Assembly (NCBI GenBank): GCA_024691765.1
Contig: JAILNI010000006.1
Coordinates: 62,001 to 126,000, forward strand
Direction of reading: 5' to 3'
Length of the DNA stretch: 64,000 nucleotides
From: Bacteroidales bacterium
Lineage (GTDB): Bacteria > Bacteroidota > Bacteroidia > Bacteroidales > UBA932
Shown one piece after another: positions 1 through 13,139 of the stretch. Positions within the stretch are counted from its first letter, which is position 1. Each line of letters opens with the position of its first letter. The notes under the pieces were generated by a model that had not been told where the DNA came from, searched no databases, and was given only the letters and a program-made list of their open reading frames with translations. The position numbers and the translations under genes are program-made.

Positions 1-44
1 GCGTTTCGTTTAAGGAGCGGCGCCCTGTGAAGGGCCCGTGTCCG

Positions 45-4295
<4,251 letters not shown>

Positions 4296-4313
4296 GTTCT
4301 CACTGATCTTGAA

Positions 4314-7300
4314 TTATTCGAGAGTAACCTTGAGTCCCAGGCCGCGAAGCTCGTGCAGCAGTACGTTGAGGGATTCCGGAATGCCGGCGGGCGGCATCGG
4401 GTCGCCCTTCACGATAGCCTCGTAGGTCTTGCTCCTTCCGGTGACGTCGTCGGACTTCACGGTAAGGATTTCCTGCAGGGCGTTCGCCGCTCCGAAAGCT
4501 TCGAGAGCCCAGACCTCCATCTCGCCGAAACGCTGGCCGCCGAACTGGGCCTTTCCGCCGAGAGGCTGCTGGGTGATGAGGGAGTACGGGCCGATTGAAC
4601 GGGCGTGCATCTTGTCGTCCACCATATGGTCGAGCTTGATCATATAGATGACGCCGACGGTTGCGCTCTGGTCGAACCAGTCGCCGGTGCCGCCGTCGCG
4701 CAGGCGCGTCTTGCCGAAGCGCGGCAGGCCTGCCTTGTCGGTGTATTCCGCAATGCCGTCGATGGGTGCGCCGTCGAAGATCGGGGTGCTGAACTTGAGT
4801 CCGAGCTTGCTTCCCGCCCAACCGAGCACAGTCTCATAGATCTGGCCCAGGTTCATACGGGAAGGCACGCCGAGCGGGTTGAGCACGATGTCCACGGGAG
4901 TGCCGTCGTCAAGGAACGGCATGTCTTCGCGGCGGACTATCTTCGCTACGATACCCTTGTTTCCGTGACGTCCTGCCATCTTGTCGCCGACGGTGATCTT
5001 GCGCTTCTTGGCGATGTACACCTTTGCGAGCTGCATGACTCCGTTGGGAAGTTCGTCACCCACCTTGAGCTGGTCGACCTCCCTCTTGCAGACAGCCTTC
5101 TCAGCCTTGAGGGCTATGCAGAAGTTGCTGATGAGTTCGGAAATCTGGGCGTTGGTGTCGTCCTTCTCGGTAGTCCACCTGCCGGTGTTGATGTTGGTGT
5201 AGTCGATGTTGCGGAGCGTCTCGGCCGTGAACTTGCGGTCCTTGGCCACCACTTCAACCCCGTAGAGGTCGCTCACGCCTGCGCTCTTCTTGCCCTTGGT
5301 GAGGGCGGCGAGACGGTCGAGGAAGTCGGCGCGAAGCTTGGCTATCCTGCGCTCGGATTCCTCCTCGCGGATTTCAGCCCTTGTCTTCACGTCGTCAACG
5401 GCCTTCTTGCTCCTGCGTCCGGACTGCTTGGCAGCCTTGGCGTAGAGGGCGGTCTTGATGACGGTGCCGCTGAGGCTCGGATTGGCCTTGAGGGAGGCGT
5501 CCTTCACATCGCCGGCGTTGTCGCCGAAGATGGCCTTGAGGAGTTTCTCCTCAGGGCTCGGGTCGCTTTCGCCCTTGGGCGTGATCTTGCCTATCATGAT
5601 GTCGCCCGGCTCGATGTGGGCGCCTATCCTTACGATACCGTTCTTGTCGAGGTTGCGGGTTGCCTCCTCGCTCACGTTCGGGATGTCGGAAGTGAGTTCT
5701 TCCATGCCGCGCTTTGTGTCGCGCACCTCGGTGAGGTACTCGTCCACGTGTATGCTGGTCATGATGTCCCACTTAACCATCTCCTCGCTGAGCACTATGG
5801 CGTCTTCGTAGTTGTAACCCTTCCAGGGCATGAAGGCCACCATGAGGTTGCGCCCGAGGGCGAGTTCACCGTTCTGGCTGGCGTATCCTTCGGTGAGTAC
5901 CTGGCCCTTCTTCACCTTGTCGCCCTTGCGGACTATCGGGGTGAGGCAGATGCAGGTGCTCTGGTTGGTACGGCGCCAGATTGGCATGCGGTAGATGGTC
6001 TCCTCCGGGGAGAACGAAACGAACTTCTCCTGCTCGGTGCGGTTGTACCTGATGCGGATCTCATTGGCATCCACATAGGTAACTTCGCCGTCGCGTTCCG
6101 CGATGAACTGGGTGCGGGAGTCCAGGCAGACTCTCTCCTCGAGGCCGGTACCCACGATGGGGGATTCGGGCTTGAGAAGCGGAATGGCCTGGCGCATCAT
6201 GTTCGCTCCCATGAGTGCGCGGTGGGCGTCATCGTGCTCGAGGAACGGGATGAGCGATGCTGCGACGGATGCCATCTGGTTGGGGGCTACGTCCATGTAG
6301 TCCACCTCTTCCTTTCCGACCACGGGGAAGTCCGCCTCGAGGCGGCACTGGATGCGGTCGTCCTTGATGACTCCGTTCTCGTCCATCGCCACCTTGGCGA
6401 GGCTCACGAGCTTGTTTTCCTCTTCCTCGGCGGTCATGTAGCGGGTACCGTCCTTGCTCAGGTCCACCTTTCCGTCCTTTACCTCGCGGTAGGGAGTCTC
6501 GATGAAACCGAGGGAGTTGATGCGGGCATACACGCAGAGGCTGCTGATAAGACCGATGTTCGGGCCTTCAGGGCTCTCGATCGGGCAGAGGCGGCCGTAG
6601 TGGGTGTAGTGCACGTCGCGGACTTCGAAGCCTGCGCGTTCGCGGCTCAGACCTCCGGGGCCGAGGGCGCTCAGACGCCTCTTGTGGGTGATTTCCGCAA
6701 GGGGGTTGGTCTGGTCCATGAACTGGCTCAGCTGGCTGGTTCCGAAGAAGGAATTGATAACGCTGCTGAGGGTCTTGGCATTGATGAGGTCGATGGGGTT
6801 GAACTGCTCGCTGTCGCGTATGTTCATGCGCTCGCGGATGGTTCGTGCCATGCGGGCGAGACCTACGCTGAACTGGTTTGCTAGCTGCTCTCCCACGGTG
6901 CGCACGCGCCTGTTGCTCAGGTGGTCGATATCGTCCACAGAAGCCTTTCCGTTGATGAGGCGGACAAGGTACTTGATGATCTCGACGATGTCGTCCTGGG
7001 TAAGTACGCGGGTGGCGGGATCCGTAGAGAGGCTGAGTTTGCGGTTCAGGCGGAAGCGGCCGACCTCTCCGAGGTCATAGCGCTTCTCGCTGAAGAAGAG
7101 CTTGTCGATGACGTCCCTGGCGGTGTTCTCATCGGGCGGTTCGCTGTTGCGGAGCTGCTTGTAGATGTAGTTGACCGCTTCGATCTCGGTGTTGGTCGGA
7201 TCTTTCTGCAGGGTGTTGAAGATGATGGTGTATTCGCCCGTGGAGGCCTCGTCCTTCTGAACGAGGACGCTCTTCACGTCGGTGTCGAGTATTGCGGCTA

Positions 7301-8141
7301 TGGTCTCGTCGTCGAGCACGGCATCCCTCTCAACGATGGGAAGGGTGCGCTCGATGGGGATGATTTCGCCGGTATCCTCATCTTCGAAGTCTTCCACCCA
7401 GGTCTTGAGAACCTTGGCGGCGAGCTTGCGGCCCTTGTTGGCCGTGAGGGACTTCTTGTTCACCGGAACCTCGTCGGCAAGGCCGAAGATGTCGATGATG
7501 TCCTTGTCGGAATCGAATCCTATGGCCCTGAGGAGGGTGGTGACGGGCAGCTTTTTCTTACGGTCGATGTAGGCGTACATGACATTGTTGATGTCTGTCG
7601 CGAACTCGATCCACGATCCCTTGAACGGAATGATCCTCGCCGAATACAGCTTGGTTCCGTTGGCGTGCATGCTCTGGTCGAAGAACACGCCGGGGGAACG
7701 GTGCAGCTGGGAGACTATGATGCGCTCCGAGCCGTTGATCACGAATGTGCCGGCAGGAGTCATGTAGGGGATGTTGCCCAGGTACACGTCCTGTACCCTG
7801 GTGTCGAAATCCTCATGATCCTGGTCGGTGCACGAAAGGCGGAGTTTTGCCTTCAGGGGAACGTTGTAGGTGAGTCCCCTCTCAAGACACTCTTCTATCG
7901 AATACTGCGGAGGATCGATAAAGTAATCGATGAACTCCAGCTTGTAGCTGTTGCGCGTATCTTCGATCGGGAAGACTTCCTGGAATACCCTGTAGAGACC
8001 TTCGTTCTTGCGGTTTTCCGGGGAGGTTTCGAGCTGGAAGAAGTCCTTGAAACTCTTCAGTTGCACCTCCAGAAGGTCGGGATATTCGAGTATCTTCGAG
8101 GTAGCGAAGTTTATGCGCTTGCCGTTTGTCTTTTTTGACAT
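4314..8141 (-). CDS. rpoB: DNA-directed RNA polymerase subunit beta (RpoB)
   Basis: Beta subunit of RNA polymerase, 1275 residues. The rifampicin-pocket block is intact and wild-type-like: [14 protein letters not shown] and SALGPGG place the residues equivalent to E. coli Asp516, His526 and Ser531 at Asp476, His486 and Ser491. The C-terminal region ends in the expected clamp segment ([13 protein letters not shown]). It follows rplL after a 122-nt spacer that contains a strong hairpin, the usual place where synthesis of ribosomal protein and polymerase subunits is uncoupled, and precedes rpoC by 18 nt. Confidence 0.99.
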   Translation of the reverse strand: MSKKTNGKRINFATSKILEYPDLLEVQLKSFKDFFQLETSPENRKNEGLYRVFQEVFPIEDTRNSYKLEFIDYFIDPPQYSIEECLERGLTYNVPLKAKLRLSCTDQDHEDFDTRVQDVYLGNIPYMTPAGTFVINGSERIIVSQLHRSPGVFFDQSMHANGTKLYSARIIPFKGSWIEFATDINNVMYAYIDRKKKLPVTTLLRAIGFDSDKDIIDIFGLADEVPVNKKSLTANKGRKLAAKVLKTWVEDFEDEDTGEIIPIERTLPIVERDAVLDDETIAAILDTDVKSVLVQKDEASTGEYTIIFNTLQKDPTNTEIEAVNYIYKQLRNSEPPDENTARDVIDKLFFSEKRYDLGEVGRFRLNRKLSLSTDPATRVLTQDDIVEIIKYLVRLINGKASVDDIDHLSNRRVRTVGEQLANQFSVGLARMARTIRERMNIRDSEQFNPIDLINAKTLSSVINSFFGTSQLSQFMDQTNPLAEITHKRRLSALGPGGLSRERAGFEVRDVHYTHYGRLCPIESPEGPNIGLISSLCVYARINSLGFIETPYREVKDGKVDLSKDGTRYMTAEEEENKLVSLAKVAMDENGVIKDDRIQCRLEADFPVVGKEEVDYMDVAPNQMASVAASLIPFLEHDDAHRALMGANMMRQAIPLLKPESPIVGTGLEERVCLDSRTQFIAERDGEVTYVDANEIRIRYNRTEQEKFVSFSPEETIYRMPIWRRTNQSTCICLTPIVRKGDKVKKGQVLTEGYASQNGELALGRNLMVAFMPWKGYNYEDAIVLSEEMVKWDIMTSIHVDEYLTEVRDTKRGMEELTSDIPNVSEEATRNLDKNGIVRIGAHIEPGDIMIGKITPKGESDPSPEEKLLKAIFGDNAGDVKDASLKANPSLSGTVIKTALYAKAAKQSGRRSKKAVDDVKTRAEIREEESERRIAKLRADFLDRLAALTKGKKSAGVSDLYGVEVVAKDRKFTAETLRNIDYTNINTGRWTTEKDDTNAQISELISNFCIALKAEKAVCKREVDQLKVGDELPNGVMQLAKVYIAKKRKITVGDKMAGRHGNKGIVAKIVRREDMPFLDDGTPVDIVLNPLGVPSRMNLGQIYETVLGWAGSKLGLKFSTPIFDGAPIDGIAEYTDKAGLPRFGKTRLRDGGTGDWFDQSATVGVIYMIKLDHMVDDKMHARSIGPYSLITQQPLGGKAQFGGQRFGEMEVWALEAFGAANALQEILTVKSDDVTGRSKTYEAIVKGDPMPPAGIPESLNVLLHELRGLGLKVTLE

Positions 8142-8174
8142 TCTGCCTTTATATGTGTTGATAATTCTTTACGG

Positions 8175-8218
8175 AAAAAGGTTTAGAGCCTATTATCCCC
8201 GGCTCTAAACCTGTTTTT
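8175..8218 (-). terminator. rplL-rpoB intergenic attenuator hairpin
   Basis: A perfect 12-bp stem (AGGTTTAGAGCC with its complement, outer ends 8179 and 8212) closes a 10-nt loop. On the minus strand it is followed by CCTTTTT, the form of an intrinsic terminator. Since rpoB has no other obvious promoter here, it probably acts as a partial terminator, lowering polymerase-subunit transcription relative to L7/L12 as known in other bacteria. The partial readthrough is inference. Confidence 0.8.
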
Positions 8219-8260
8219 ATCCCCTGGGCAGGGACCCCTTTTCAGGGGAGAGGGCGAGAC

Positions 8261-8638
8261 TTACTTAATCTCTACCTCTGCTCCGGCTTCCTCGAGGGCA
8301 GCCTTGAGCTGGTCGGCCTCTGCCTTGGAGACCTTCTCCTTGACGGGCTTCGGAGCGGCGTCAACGAGATCCTTTGCTTCCTTCAGACCCAGTCCGAGAG
8401 CGTCCTTGACGGCCTTGATGACCTGGAGCTTCGCCTGACCGGCGTTGGTGAGGATGACGTCGAATTCAGTCTGCTCAGCGGGAGCTGCATCGGCTGCTGC
8501 TGCGGCGGGGCCTGCTACTGCAACGGCTGCTGCGGCGGGCTCGATGCCATATTCTTCCTTGAGGACCTTTGCGAGTTCCTGAACGTCTTTAACAGTAAGG
8601 TTGACCAACTGTTCTGCAAGTGCTTTTACGTCTGCCAT
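8261..8638 (-). CDS. rplL: 50S ribosomal protein L7/L12
   Basis: Acidic stalk protein that recruits translation factors to the ribosome. The 125-residue product has the expected architecture: an N-terminal dimerisation helix pair (about 1-35), an Ala-rich flexible hinge (about 36-58) and the C-terminal factor-binding domain ([11 protein letters not shown], then [12 protein letters not shown]). It lies 36 nt downstream of rplJ and is followed by the attenuator hairpin before rpoB. Confidence 0.98.
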   Translation of the reverse strand: MADVKALAEQLVNLTVKDVQELAKVLKEEYGIEPAAAAVAVAGPAAAAADAAPAEQTEFDVILTNAGQAKLQVIKAVKDALGLGLKEAKDLVDAAPKPVKEKVSKAEADQLKAALEEAGAEVEIK

Positions 8639-8674
8639 AATTGTAAATTTTTAAATTGTTATTGTTTTTGATTA

Positions 8675-9196
8675 TTATTTTTCTTCGAGTGTCTTCACCA
8701 CGCCGGCGACAGTCTGGGGAGCGCTCTGGAGAGCGGAAACCACCTGCTTGATCGGGCTCTGGAGAAGAGCGATAACGTCGGCGATGAGCTCGTTCTTGCT
8801 CTTGACGGCGACGAGTTCGGCGAGCTTGTCGGCACCGATGAATGCGCATTCCTGCACATAGGCGCCCTTGAGGGCCGGCTTCTCCTCCTTAGCTTTCTGC
8901 CATTTCTGGATAAGCTTGGCGGGAGCGTTGGCGGTCTCGCAGAACATTATTGCGGTGTTTCCCTTGAGGATTTCCACGAGGGATTCCAGTTCGGGATTGC
9001 CGGAAGCCTTGAACACGTGTCCGAGGAGGGTGTTCTTCACGACTTCGAGCTTGATGCCCTCGCCGAAGCATTCGCGGCGGAGCGCAGAGGTCTTCTCGGC
9101 GTTCAGGCCTTCGATGTCGGTAAGGTAAAAGTTAGGATACTGCGCGAGTTCGGCAGTGAGGTTCTCAATAACCTGGGCCTTCATTTCCTTGTTCAT
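8675..9196 (-). CDS. rplJ: 50S ribosomal protein L10
   Basis: Base of the ribosomal stalk that anchors the L7/L12 dimers. The product is 173 residues, matching the family in length and in the N-terminal rRNA-binding part, with the C-terminal helix that binds L7/L12. Only 13 nt separate it from the rplA stop. There is therefore no room for the long L10-binding leader that precedes rplJ in enterobacteria, and autoregulation, if present, must use another site. Confidence 0.97.
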   Translation of the reverse strand: MNKEMKAQVIENLTAELAQYPNFYLTDIEGLNAEKTSALRRECFGEGIKLEVVKNTLLGHVFKASGNPELESLVEILKGNTAIMFCETANAPAKLIQKWQKAKEEKPALKGAYVQECAFIGADKLAELVAVKSKNELIADVIALLQSPIKQVVSALQSAPQTVAGVVKTLEEK

Positions 9197-9209
9197 AGTA
9201 TCCTCCTTT

Positions 9210-9914
9210 TTAAGCTATGGAATTGAGGAATGCCTTCACGTCCACCTTGATACCCGGGCTCATGGTGCTGCAGATGGCAGCGCTCTTCATGTAAGTACCC
9301 TTGAGTGCCTGGGGTTTGAGTTTCGCGATGGCGCTGAGCACCTCGGCGGCGTTCTGGTAAATCTGCTCGGCGCTGAAGGACATCTTTCCGATTCCGCAGT
9401 GCACGATGCCGGTCTTGTCGACCTTGAAGTCAATCTTACCGCCCTTCACGTCCTTGACCGCGTTGCCGATTTCCATGGTAACGGTGCCGGTCTTGGGGTT
9501 CGGCATGAGGCCGCGGGGACCCAGTATCTTACCGAGTACGCCGACTTTTGCCATAACGGAGGGGGTGCAGACGATGACGTCGATGTCGGTCCAGCCGCCC
9601 TTGATCTTTTCTACATATTCGTCGAGACCTACATAGTCGGCTCCTGCCGCCTTTGCTTCCTCTTCCTTGTCGGGGGTGCAGAGCGCGAGGACGCGCACCA
9701 CCTTACCCGTTCCGTTGGGGAGCGTGACGACGCCGCGAATCATCTGGTTGGCCTTGCGGGGGTCAACGCCGAGGTTCACGGAGAGCTCGACAGTGGAGTC
9801 GAACTTGGTATAGGTGACTTCCTTCAGCAGAGCGCAGGCTTCAGAGAGGGAGTACACTTTGGCGTGCTCGTACTTGGCGGTCACGGCCTTCTGGTTTTTT
9901 GTAAGCTTTCCCAT
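9210..9914 (-). CDS. rplA: 50S ribosomal protein L1
   Basis: L1-stalk protein binding 23S rRNA and, in many bacteria, repressing its own operon. The 234-residue product has the family signature around the central segment ([15 protein letters not shown]) and full length. It starts 12 nt after the rplK stop, within the rplK-rplA-rplJ-rplL block. Confidence 0.98.
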   Translation of the reverse strand: MGKLTKNQKAVTAKYEHAKVYSLSEACALLKEVTYTKFDSTVELSVNLGVDPRKANQMIRGVVTLPNGTGKVVRVLALCTPDKEEEAKAAGADYVGLDEYVEKIKGGWTDIDVIVCTPSVMAKVGVLGKILGPRGLMPNPKTGTVTMEIGNAVKDVKGGKIDFKVDKTGIVHCGIGKMSFSAEQIYQNAAEVLSAIAKLKPQALKGTYMKSAAICSTMSPGIKVDVKAFLNSIA

Positions 9915-9926
9915 TTGTCTGTGCTA

Positions 9927-10370
9927 TTAAAGGTTTGTCGGGAATTCACCCGTAACTATTATACCCATGCTGCGTGCGGTACCTGCAACCATACGCATGG
10001 CCGATGCCAGCGTAAAGCAGTTGAGGTCCGGCATCTTGCCTTCCGCGATGGCCTTCACCTGATCCCAGGTGACGGAGGCCACTTTCTTACGGTTGGGCTC
10101 GCCGGAAGCCTTGCTGATCTTTGCAGCTTCCTTGAGAGATACCGCCACGGGGGGCTGTTTCACCTCGAAGGAGAAGGACTTGTCGGAGTAGACGGTAATG
10201 ACTACCGGGAGGGTCTTTCCTGCCTGGGCCTGCGTCTTGGCGTTGAACGCCTTGCAGAAGTCCATGATGTTCAGGCCCTTGCTACCGAGAGCCGGTCCTA
10301 CCGGAGGTGCTGGATTTGCAGCTCCGCCTTTGATTTGGAGCTTGATGAATCCGGTAACTTCTTTTGCCAT
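9927..10370 (-). CDS. rplK: 50S ribosomal protein L11
   Basis: Component of the GTPase-associated centre with L10 and L12. The 147-residue product begins with the typical [27 protein letters not shown] segment, including the conserved Pro pair of the N-terminal domain. The RNA-binding C-terminal domain ends with the GTARSMGI motif. It lies 6 nt after nusG. Confidence 0.98.
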   Translation of the reverse strand: MAKEVTGFIKLQIKGGAANPAPPVGPALGSKGLNIMDFCKAFNAKTQAQAGKTLPVVITVYSDKSFSFEVKQPPVAVSLKEAAKISKASGEPNRKKVASVTWDQVKAIAEGKMPDLNCFTLASAMRMVAGTARSMGIIVTGEFPTNL

Positions 10371-10376
10371 TTCTGA

Positions 10377-10949
10377 TTATTCTTTTGTTACTTGTGTAAA
10401 GCTGAGTTCGAGCTGGGTCTTGCGGCCGAAGATGACCACTATGACCTTTACTTTGCTCCTGTCTTCGAGAATCTCGTCCACGGTGCCGCTGAAGCCGCTG
10501 AACGGGCCGTCGGTAATCTTCACGGATTCGCCGACGCTGTAGTTCACGATGGTTTCTGCAGCCGCGTCGATGTTCTCGTCCTGTACCCCGAGGATACGCA
10601 TCGCCTCCTCCTCGCGGATGGGGACGGGGATCCTCTCGAACTGGGTTCCGGAAGCGTTGGTCGCCTTCTTTTCAGTGAGGAAACCGGACATTCCGGGAAC
10701 GTTGTTGCGGATGATGTTCTCAAGCTGGGCGCTGAGCACAGCCTGGATAAGCACATAGCCGGGGAAAAGCAGTTTGTCCACTGCCTTCCTCTTGCCGTTC
10801 TTGGTTACAATCTCTTTTTTGGTCGGTACGAGCACCTGCCCTACCTGTTCCTGGATTCCGCTGCGTTCTATCTCTTTCTCGAGATATTCCTTAGCCTTGT
10901 TCTCCTTGCCCCCCGCAGTCCTCAGGACATACCATTTCATGTCGCTCAT
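10377..10949 (-). CDS. nusG: Transcription termination/antitermination protein NusG
   Basis: Processivity factor that bridges RNA polymerase with Rho or the ribosome. The 190-residue product has an N-terminal NGN domain (WYVLRTAGGKE, then LLFPGYVLIQ) and a C-terminal KOW domain (residues about 137-185, GESVKITDGPFSGFSGTV). It sits 12 nt after secE, the standard secE-nusG pair ahead of rplK. Confidence 0.98.
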   Translation of the reverse strand: MSDMKWYVLRTAGGKENKAKEYLEKEIERSGIQEQVGQVLVPTKKEIVTKNGKRKAVDKLLFPGYVLIQAVLSAQLENIIRNNVPGMSGFLTEKKATNASGTQFERIPVPIREEEAMRILGVQDENIDAAAETIVNYSVGESVKITDGPFSGFSGTVDEILEDRSKVKVIVVIFGRKTQLELSFTQVTKE

Positions 10950-10961
10950 CGGATACGGTTG

Positions 10962-11150
10962 TTACAGGGTGTAGATAAGGGTCATCAGGTGCTGGAAACA
11001 GAAGTCGATTACTGCGAGACCTGCCGCCAGGATCACGGTGCTCACTATGACAAGCAGAGCGGAGCTCTGAAGCTTCTGCCAAGCGGGCCATGTGGTCTTG
11101 TGGACAAGTTCCGCATAACACTCTTTCAAGTAGTTGATAAACTTTCTCAT
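10962..11150 (-). CDS. secE: Preprotein translocase subunit SecE
   Basis: Small essential clamp of the SecYEG channel. The product is the short single-span form (62 residues): an amphipathic N-terminal helix with the conserved TTWPAW turn around residues 19-24, then one membrane helix (about 31-52). It lies between tRNA-Trp and nusG, its usual position. Confidence 0.95.
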   Translation of the reverse strand: MRKFINYLKECYAELVHKTTWPAWQKLQSSALLVIVSTVILAAGLAVIDFCFQHLMTLIYTL

Positions 11151-11229
11151 CTTTACATTTAATGGGCTGCTCCGGTTGGAAGCGAATGGAGAAGCCTTAT
11201 TAAACTCTGCCGGATCGTAACCTCCGACA

Positions 11230-11303
11230 TGGCAGGGGAAGCAGGAATCGAACCCACATGGACGGTTTTGGAGACCGCTGAACTACCATTGTTCTATTCC
11301 CCT
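11230..11303 (-). tRNA. tRNA-Trp (anticodon CCA)
   Basis: The minus-strand sequence folds as a complete cloverleaf: acceptor AGGGGAA pairs with TTCCCCT, the anticodon loop is CTCCAAA and the T-loop is TTCGATT. The 3' CCA is encoded (11230-11232). It lies between tuf and secE, a conserved location in Bacteroidota. Confidence 0.97.
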
Positions 11304-11306
11304 AAG

Positions 11307-11342
11307 AAAGCGGGTTCCCCCCTAGGCGAGGTACCCGCTTTT
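11307..11342 (-). terminator. Hairpin downstream of tuf
   Basis: A 9-bp perfect stem (AAAGCGGGT with ACCCGCTTT) lies between the tuf stop and the tRNA-Trp gene. On the minus strand the trailing sequence is CTTTCTT, only a weak U tract. It may be a partial terminator or a processing hairpin rather than a full stop, because secE-nusG lie downstream without an obvious promoter. Confidence 0.6.
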
Positions 11343-11355
11343 GGTTTTGGCCTGA

Positions 11356-12552
11356 TTAGTCAAGAACCTTGATAACCTGGCCTGCGCCCACGGTGTGGCC
11401 GCCTTCGCGGATTGCGAAGCGTACACCTTCGTTCAGAGCAACCGCGCTGATGAGGTTCACGTTGATCTCAACGTTGTCACCGGGCATCACCATCTCTACG
11501 CCTTCGGGGAGAGAGATCTCACCGGTAACGTCGAGGGTGCGGATGAAGAACTGGGGACGATACTTGTTGTGGAAAGGAGTGTGGCGTCCGCCTTCCTCTT
11601 TCTTCAGCACATAGATCTGGCCGAGGAAATGGGAGTGGGGCTTGATGGAGCCGGGCTTGGCGATAACTTCGCCGCGCTTCACTTCCTTCTTGTCGATACC
11701 GCGGAGGAGAAGTCCTACGTTGTCGCCTGCCTCGCCCTGGGGGAGGAGCTTGCGGAACATCTCGACGCCGGTGACCACGGTGGTCTTCGGCTTGTCGTTG
11801 AAACCAACGATTTCAGCGGGATCGTTGACATGGATGGTGCCGGTCTCGATACGGCCAGTAACAACGGTGCCACGTCCGGTGATGGAGAAGATGTCCTCGA
11901 TAGGCATGAGGAACGGCTTCTCGTTCTCACGAACCGGGATGGGGATGTACTCGTCGACTGCGTTCATCAGATCCATCACCTTGTCTTCCCACTCCTTCTC
12001 GCCGTTGAGGGCGCCGAGTGCGGAACCGCGGATGACGGGAGCGTTGTCGCCGTCGAAGTTGTACTTGCTAAGAAGGTCACGAACCTCCATCTCCACGAGG
12101 TCGAGCATCTCGGCATCGTCAACGAGGTCAACCTTGTTCAGGAAGACGACGATCTTCGGGACGTTCACCTGGCGGGCCAGAAGCACGTGCTCGTTGGTCT
12201 GGGGCATCGGGCCGTCGGTGGCGGAAACCACGAGGATCGCACCGTCCATCTGGGCAGCACCAGTAACCATGTTCTTAACGTAGTCGGCGTGTCCCGGGCA
12301 GTCTACGTGTGCGTAGTGGCGGTTCTCGGTCTCATACTCAACGTGAGTGGAGTTGATGGTTATACCGCGAGCCTTCTCCTCGGGAGCGTTGTCGATCTGG
12401 TCGAAGGACCTGATGTGGCCTTCCATACCGGGGATCCTCTCTGCGAGCACCTTGGTGATGGCCGCAGTGAGGGTGGTCTTGCCGTGGTCAACGTGGCCAA
12501 TTGTACCGATGTTGACGTGCGGCTTGGTTCTTACGAATGTTTCTTTTGCCAT
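11356..12552 (-). CDS. tuf: Elongation factor Tu
   Basis: GTPase that delivers aminoacyl-tRNA to the ribosome, 398 residues. G1 is GHVDHGKT (about 19-26), G3 is DCPGH and G4 is NKVD. The switch region and domains II and III are complete. It follows four tRNA genes by 36 nt, so tRNAs and tuf are probably one primary transcript, as in the enterobacterial thrU-tyrU-glyT-thrT-tufB cluster. Confidence 0.99.
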   Translation of the reverse strand: MAKETFVRTKPHVNIGTIGHVDHGKTTLTAAITKVLAERIPGMEGHIRSFDQIDNAPEEKARGITINSTHVEYETENRHYAHVDCPGHADYVKNMVTGAAQMDGAILVVSATDGPMPQTNEHVLLARQVNVPKIVVFLNKVDLVDDAEMLDLVEMEVRDLLSKYNFDGDNAPVIRGSALGALNGEKEWEDKVMDLMNAVDEYIPIPVRENEKPFLMPIEDIFSITGRGTVVTGRIETGTIHVNDPAEIVGFNDKPKTTVVTGVEMFRKLLPQGEAGDNVGLLLRGIDKKEVKRGEVIAKPGSIKPHSHFLGQIYVLKKEEGGRHTPFHNKYRPQFFIRTLDVTGEISLPEGVEMVMPGDNVEINVNLISAVALNEGVRFAIREGGHTVGAGQVIKVLD

Positions 12553-12588
12553 AATATTATGAGTGTAAAAGTATTACAAAAAAAATAG

Positions 12589-12660
<72 letters not shown>

Positions 12661-12669
12661 TTATGTTTG

Positions 12670-12742
12670 AGCGGAAAACGAGATTCGAACTCGCGACCCT
12701 CAGCTTGGAAGGCTGATGCTCTACCAACTGAGCTACTTCCGC
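12670..12742 (-). tRNA. tRNA-Gly (anticodon TCC)
   Basis: Acceptor GCGGAAG pairs with TTTCCGC. The anticodon stem is TCAGC/GCTGA with loop CTTCCAA, and the T-loop is TTCGAAT. No encoded CCA. Its 5' end overlaps the last bases of a strong hairpin (12740-12762). Confidence 0.96.
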
Positions 12743-12881
12743 GTTTTTCTGCGAAAAACGCGCTAATTTCGGCTGCGCCTCGGCATAAGAACAAGTTCTT
12801 CTGCTCTCGGCTTGCACGAAAATTCCGCCTTTCTGACGCACTCCGCACCGATCTCTCAGTACGAAATCCGCTTTCGCAGAG
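12740..12881. repeat. tRNA-Tyr/tRNA-Gly spacer with stacked hairpins and a repeat-like core
   Basis: The 139-nt spacer holds no gene. It contains a perfect 9-bp stem CGCGTTTTT/AAAAACGCG with a 5-nt loop (12740-12762) touching the tRNA-Gly 5' end. A central imperfect palindrome AAGAAC-AA-GTTCTT lies around 12786-12799, and a small GAAA-loop stem sits next to the tRNA-Tyr 3' end. The core on the minus strand (GCAAGCCGAGAGCAGAAG, then GCCGAGGCGCAGCC) resembles an interspersed intergenic sequence I recall from Bacteroidales genomes. That resemblance is from memory and untested. Confidence 0.5.
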
Positions 12882-12964
12882 TGGGCAAGGATGGGTTCGA
12901 ACCACCGTAGGCGTAAGCCGGCAGATTTACAGTCTGCTCCGATTGACCACTCCGGCACTTGCCC
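12882..12964 (-). tRNA. tRNA-Tyr (anticodon GTA)
   Basis: Class II tRNA of 83 nt with a long variable arm. The acceptor is GGGCAAG/CTTGCCC, the anticodon loop is CTGTAAA and the T-loop is TTCGAAC. The discriminator is A and no CCA is encoded. Confidence 0.96.
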
Positions 12965-12999
12965 TTTACTGTGCCTCTATAACTCCCGGCACAGAGGGG

Positions 13000-13073
13000 A
13001 GCCGATAGGGGGATTCGAACCCTCGACCCCGAGATTACAAATCACGTGCTCTGGCCAACTGAGCTATATCGGC
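13000..13073 (-). tRNA. tRNA-Thr (anticodon TGT)
   Basis: Acceptor GCCGATA pairs with TATCGGC, the anticodon loop is TTTGTAA and the T-loop is TTCGAAT. The anticodon stem CGTGA/TCTCG has a U-U mismatch at its centre, which is unusual but leaves four pairs. It is the first gene of the tRNA-tuf transcript. Confidence 0.92.
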
Positions 13074-13108
13074 AGGTATGTCAAATACCCCTTTTTACAA
13101 AGGGACTG

Positions 13109-13139
13109 CAAAGATAGACATTATTCGCTAATCTGCAAA
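13109..13139 (-). promoter_or_regulatory. Promoter of the tRNA-tuf-secE-nusG-rpl operon
   Basis: On the minus strand TTTG (13136-13139), a 19-nt spacer, then TATCTTTG (13109-13116) match the Bacteroidota sigma-A consensus TTTG-N19-TAnnTTTG exactly. Transcription would start near 13103, about 30 nt before tRNA-Thr. The -33 box lies within the last codons of dxs. Confidence 0.8.

Noticed and set aside
1..44. Small GCCCT-TCAC-AGGGC hairpin after the rpoC stop as terminator
   Set aside because: The stem is short and no T run follows within the window, so it cannot be supported.
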